From contig JBAWXE010000015.1 of assembly GCA_037144255.1 (NCBI GenBank), positions 1-36,588 of the forward strand: DNA of 36,588 nt, read 5' to 3'. Positions 34,161 to 36,588 of this stretch are shown piece by piece (position 1 is the stretch's first letter; every line of letters begins with the position of its first letter). The notes beneath the pieces are model-generated. The model made no database searches and was not told the origin of the DNA. It was given only the letters and a program-made list of their open reading frames with translations. The stretch comes from JBAWXE01 sp037144255 (GTDB taxonomy: Bacteria; Bacteroidota; Bacteroidia; Chitinophagales; Chitinophagaceae). Position numbers and translations under genes: made by a program.

Positions 34161-34278
34161 CTTGCTTGTGTTATAGAGTTCATGTTTCATACAAAAAAAC
34201 GTGTTGAAATTCGGTAATTTTTTAGTTTCATAGGGGCTGAAAGACTTTAGTGTAGTGTGTTATCATGTTTATTTATCA

Positions 34279-34359
34279 TTTCCGGTTATTACCGATCGTT
34301 ACCGATTCCTTTCCGAAAAATTACCGACTATTACCAATGCTTTACCGATTTGTTTCCGG
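34279..34359 (+). repeat. Array 1: eight TTACCGA-type words, one per helical turn
   Basis: Copies of TT(A/T)CC(G/A)(A/G) begin at 34279, 34289, 34299, 34310, 34321, 34331, 34342 and 34353, spacings 10, 10, 11, 11, 10, 11, 11 (mean 10.6 bp). The inner copies are mostly TTACCGA (variants TTTCCGA and TTACCAA); the first and last are both TTTCCGG. The 3 or 4 bases between the words are not conserved. All copies are in the same orientation. Confidence 0.9.
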
Positions 34360-34371
34360 TTGGGTTAAAGA

Positions 34372-34389
34372 CTGAGTGCATATGCTCAG
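34372..34389. repeat. Imperfect dyad between the two arrays
   Basis: CTGAG (34372-34376) and CTCAG (34385-34389) flank TGCATATG, with the 8-bp palindrome GCATATGC at 34378-34385. The TGCAT here is 43 bp, four helical turns, before the first word of array 2. Confidence 0.6.
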
Positions 34390-34417
34390 GCAATGTTACG
34401 AACTGAACTGATAGTAG

Positions 34418-34511
34418 CTTGCATTTGCCTTGCATGTAGTGTGCAGTGGCTTGCATTATCTGTGCATCATCCTTGCATGTGGAGTGCATGAAGTGTGCAT
34501 CAGCTGTGCAT
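34418..34511 (+). repeat. Array 2: nine TGCAT words, one per helical turn
   Basis: TGCA begins at 34420, 34431, 34442, 34452, 34463, 34474, 34485, 34496 and 34507; spacings 11, 11, 10, 11, 11, 11, 11, 11. Eight of the nine are TGCAT, one is TGCAG. The two bases before are CT in four copies, TG in four and AG in one, giving a unit YKTGCATNNNN of 11 bp. The last four bases of each unit vary freely. A further TGCAT lies at 34377 (four turns upstream) and one at 34569. Confidence 0.92.
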
Positions 34512-34687
34512 TTTTTGAGTAAAAAAAGCGGGTGAAGCTGATAATCAATGAGTTAGGTGGAAGTAGTGTGCATTTTGGGAAGATCCGTTTTTTTCATAGT
34601 GTGTAGTTTTTTGCTTGACTTTTTTCGAAGGTCATAATTGGGTAAAGATACGAAATGGAGGTACCCGATTCCAAGAGAAGGGTGCTA

Positions 34688-34695
34688 TATTTTTG
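34688..34695 (+). promoter_or_regulatory. Candidate promoter motif of the last T9SS gene
   Basis: TAttTTTG, 70 bp before the ATG at 34766. A second, imperfect match, TAtcTTTA (34742-34749), is nearer and would give a leader of about 10-15 nt. I cannot choose between them. Confidence 0.35.
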
Positions 34696-34765
34696 GGTGG
34701 AATATATAAGTGATTGATAGTGGAAAACGGAGTCGATGTGCTATCTTTATTATAATACCGACCAT

Positions 34766-36469
34766 ATGAAAAAATTATACACCCTTACATTTTTGCTTAT
34801 TCTTTCATATACATCTATCTCTCAAAGCTGGCAATGGGGTAAAAGAGGTGGAAGTTTTCAAGCTGCGGGAGGAGGAATAGTAGATAATGTAATAGATATG
34901 GCTACTGACCAGCATAACAATGTGTATGTATTATCTAATGTTTGGAAAGCTACAGTAGATGTAGATGGACATACATTATTGTCATGGGGGGGGCAAGATG
35001 TTGTTCTTTCTAGTTTTACATGTGATGGAACATATAGGTGGTCTAAAACATTTGGGGGGTATGGGAATGATAATGCAATTGCCTTAAAAGTCGATACATT
35101 TGGGCACGTATATTCAAATATATATTCATACTCTCCACAGACATCCTCTAACACAGCAATACATATTGATGCAGACTCGATTATTCCGATTAATGATCCC
35201 AAAAGTATGTTCCTTGTAGTATATGATACATCTGGTAATTATAAAGGTTTATATGCCCCACAACCTGATACCTTAGTTAATCCAACTACAAATATTTGTT
35301 ACGGTATTGATTTAGAAGTGGATAATTCAGGTAATGTCTATTGGCTATGTTATTTAAGTCCCGGATTATTAGGCAACGGAATTGGACAAGTTATCAATAC
35401 AGCAGGGATATACATTTTAAAATACAATTCTTCAGGGACAGTAGTAAGTATTATTCCGGTTCAAACTACAGGGAATTCCTTCGGTGGGATGAAAATGACT
35501 CGAGAATCAAATAGTGGACGTTTTTATCTATGTGGAACATTTGATGGAGGTGGTACCATATCAATGGGAGGGAATGCAATAACACATTCCATGTATATAG
35601 GAGCATTCAATAGTTCGGGGCAATATTTATGGAAAAAGGAAAATGCAAATATGAGCGGACAATTAAATGGTCGCGCAATTATTGGAGCTAATAGTAGCAT
35701 ATACATTACGGGGAATTATGTTTCATTTTCAACCACTGATACTTTATGTTTATATGTTTTGCCGGGGTTTTATAGTACTCCATTTGTAATCAATATGGAC
35801 TCAAATGGCACTGGTATTTGGTATAAATATGCAATTGTTAATGGTGCAACTTATAGTAATGGAATTACATTAAGAACCTCTAATGAAGTCATTATAGCAG
35901 GTGCATACCCCGGTAAATTAAAGTGGCAAGGGTATAATGATTCATTACACTTAGCTTCAAATACTTTATACGATGTTTTCATAAGCCGTTTTAATGCACA
36001 AACAGGAGCATTAATAGGTATGGATACATTAGCCAGTAGTTTTGGCGCAGAAGAGCATCCAAACTGCATTGTTTCTGATAGAAAGGGCAATGTGTATGTA
36101 GGTGGCTATTTTCAGACAGCCATCTATGTAGCGAATGATACATTAATCACTGCTGGTGGGGAGTCTGATTTTTTCATTGCCAAATATGGTTCAGCAAATT
36201 GCAGTACACAGGCAGTTGAAAATCCACCACTTACTACTACTGAAATTATTGTATATCCCAATCCTACCAATGATGTATTGCATATAGATAATCTGCAAAA
36301 AGCTAATAATTATCGAGTAATCAATATCATAGGCACAACCGTACTACAAGGAACATTACAAGCGGGTAGTAATAGTATTGCTGTACAGGGAATATCGGCT
36401 GGAATGTATATGCTGGAGCTTACTGATGTAGAGGGAGTGAGGAATGTGGTGAGGGTGCTGAAGGAGTAG
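34766..36469 (+). CDS. T9SS-sorted secreted protein with beta-propeller-like repeats
   Basis: About 567 residues from the ATG at 34766 (MKKLYTLTFLLILSYTSIS, a Sec signal peptide). The frame opens 10 codons earlier, which would put non-signal sequence in front. The body has repeated blade-like units ending in D-x-x-G-N-V-Y: MATDQHNNVYVLS, LKVDTFGHVYSNI, LEVDNSGNVYWLC, VSDRKGNVYVGGYF. These resemble the SBBP-type beta-propeller repeats common in secreted Bacteroidota proteins. The last 75 residues are a type A T9SS sorting domain (VYPNPTNDVLHIDNL, INIIGTTV, ISAGMYMLEL). The binding target is unknown. The gene is noticeably AT-rich and sits directly after the phased-array region. Confidence 0.88.
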   Translation: MKKLYTLTFLLILSYTSISQSWQWGKRGGSFQAAGGGIVDNVIDMATDQHNNVYVLSNVWKATVDVDGHTLLSWGGQDVVLSSFTCDGTYRWSKTFGGYGNDNAIALKVDTFGHVYSNIYSYSPQTSSNTAIHIDADSIIPINDPKSMFLVVYDTSGNYKGLYAPQPDTLVNPTTNICYGIDLEVDNSGNVYWLCYLSPGLLGNGIGQVINTAGIYILKYNSSGTVVSIIPVQTTGNSFGGMKMTRESNSGRFYLCGTFDGGGTISMGGNAITHSMYIGAFNSSGQYLWKKENANMSGQLNGRAIIGANSSIYITGNYVSFSTTDTLCLYVLPGFYSTPFVINMDSNGTGIWYKYAIVNGATYSNGITLRTSNEVIIAGAYPGKLKWQGYNDSLHLASNTLYDVFISRFNAQTGALIGMDTLASSFGAEEHPNCIVSDRKGNVYVGGYFQTAIYVANDTLITAGGESDFFIAKYGSANCSTQAVENPPLTTTEIIVYPNPTNDVLHIDNLQKANNYRVINIIGTTVLQGTLQAGSNSIAVQGISAGMYMLELTDVEGVRNVVRVLKE

Positions 36470-36588
36470 GTAATGTGCCAATGTGGCGTGTGTTGTTTGT
36501 CCTGCCTTCGCTAAAGCTATGGCGGGCAAAGGAAGGAACACACAACAACGGCGTGTTTTTAGGCACGAGTTACAAACCCGCGCCAGTG
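36470..36588. repeat. Palindromic intergenic repeat cluster at the window end
   Basis: After the stop codon come AATGTGCCAATG (36472-36483); a stem GTGTGTT (36488-36494) / AACACAC (36537-36543) enclosing an imperfect inner hairpin (36495-36530, arms TTTGTCCTGCC and GGCGGGCAAA with a bulge); and a second imperfect hairpin GGCACGAGTT (36562-36571), loop ACA, AACCCGCGCC (36575-36584), 8 of 10 pairs. Short GC-rich imperfect palindromes after a gene resemble REP-type elements. No transposase is in view. Confidence 0.5.

Larger units (their letters stand above)
34161..34765. other. Non-coding region with helically phased word arrays
   Basis: About 600 bp without a supported gene between the Nudix gene and the last T9SS gene. 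Contents in order: an inverted copy of the array-1 word (TCGGTAATTTTT at 34211-34222, complementary to 34316-34327), array 1 (34279-34359), an imperfect dyad CTGAG...CTCAG (34372-34389), array 2 (34418-34511), then several short A and T tracts (34511-34527, 34588-34594, 34607-34612, 34620-34625) and a promoter motif. Frames crossing it are short and lack protein character. Confidence 0.7.

Noticed and set aside
34265..34375. A 36-codon frame starting with ATG that spans all of array 1
   Set aside because: The repeat step is 10-11 bp, not a multiple of three, so the repeated signal is at the DNA level and gives no repeated peptide. The frame has no signal peptide, no recognisable domain and no promoter motif close by.
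34279..34511. CRISPR or TIGR-type guide array
   Set aside because: CRISPR repeats are about 24-40 bp with spacers of similar length; here cores are 5-7 bp with 3-6-bp linkers, too short to hold guides. There is no cas, Tas or other nuclease gene nearby.
34279..34511. Simple minisatellite from replication slippage
   Set aside because: Slippage copies the whole unit. Here the linkers differ in nearly every copy while the core words stay fixed and the step alternates between 10 and 11. An old satellite under no constraint would lose the core as well.
34418..34522. A short open frame through array 2 rich in Cys and His
   Set aside because: It has only a TTG as possible start, just behind a stop codon, and the Cys/His content simply follows from the TGCAT word being read in successive frames.

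Overview
The window is a chromosomal segment of a Bacteroidota bacterium, most likely of the Chitinophagaceae/Chitinophagales type. Reasons: AT-rich DNA, promoters of the TAnnTTTG (-7) type in front of many genes, two large secreted proteins ending in a type A type-IX-secretion (T9SS) sorting domain, a CarB that stops before the usual allosteric domain, a catalytically dead M16 protein of a type known in this group, and an NtrC-like regulator without a DNA-binding C-terminus. Most of the window is ordinary housekeeping DNA. I see no rRNA, tRNA, CRISPR array, prophage or transposase.

Layout. 1-261 (-): N-terminus of MreB. 602-5886 (+): a tight run carB, ElaA-type acetyltransferase, acyl-CoA thioesterase, degenerate M16 peptidase, closed by a strong hairpin. 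After about 470 bp of very AT-rich DNA, 6361-8097 holds a lone FkbH-type HAD protein. 8244-9537: lipoprotein MsrB and endonuclease III, converging on a secreted thioredoxin (9546-10166, -). 10250-15385 (+): UbiX, MazG and a 1244-residue membrane histidine kinase. 15388-17472 (-): MurB and a dipeptide epimerase, a cell-wall pair. 17515-19167 (+): ArnT/PMT-type glycosyltransferase. 19169-19945 (-): tandem lipocalin-like exported protein. 19995-24375 (+): nitrilase-family amidase, lipoprotein, RND/MMPL exporter and fatty-acid 2-hydroxylase. 24669-28877: a 1402-residue Ig-repeat T9SS protein. 29029-31099: dnaN and a tandem universal stress protein, converging on a sigma-54-type response regulator (31107-32270, -). 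32485-34131: pirin, YjdI-type ferredoxin-like protein and a CoA-type Nudix hydrolase. 34766-36469: a second T9SS protein with beta-propeller-like repeats.

The most striking feature is non-coding. The gap between the Nudix gene and the last T9SS gene (34132-34765) carries two neighbouring arrays of short words repeated once per turn of the DNA helix. Array 1 has eight copies of TTACCGA/TTTCCGG starting every 10 or 11 bp (34279-34359). Array 2 has nine copies of TGCAT starting every 10 or 11 bp, nearly always 11 (34418-34511). In both, the core word is kept while the bases between have drifted. This looks like same-face binding sites for a cooperative protein, or a structured-DNA or RNA element, rather than a simple satellite. 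I know of no described element matching it. A hairpin lies between the arrays, and an inverted copy of the array-1 word lies upstream.

Functionally the window mixes nucleotide metabolism and sanitation (carB, mazG, nth, dnaN, Nudix), envelope construction (mreB, murB, epimerase, glycosyltransferase, lipid hydroxylase, RND protein), redox and stress repair (msrB, thioredoxin, usp, pirin), and signalling (kinase and response regulator, 15 kb apart but plausible partners).
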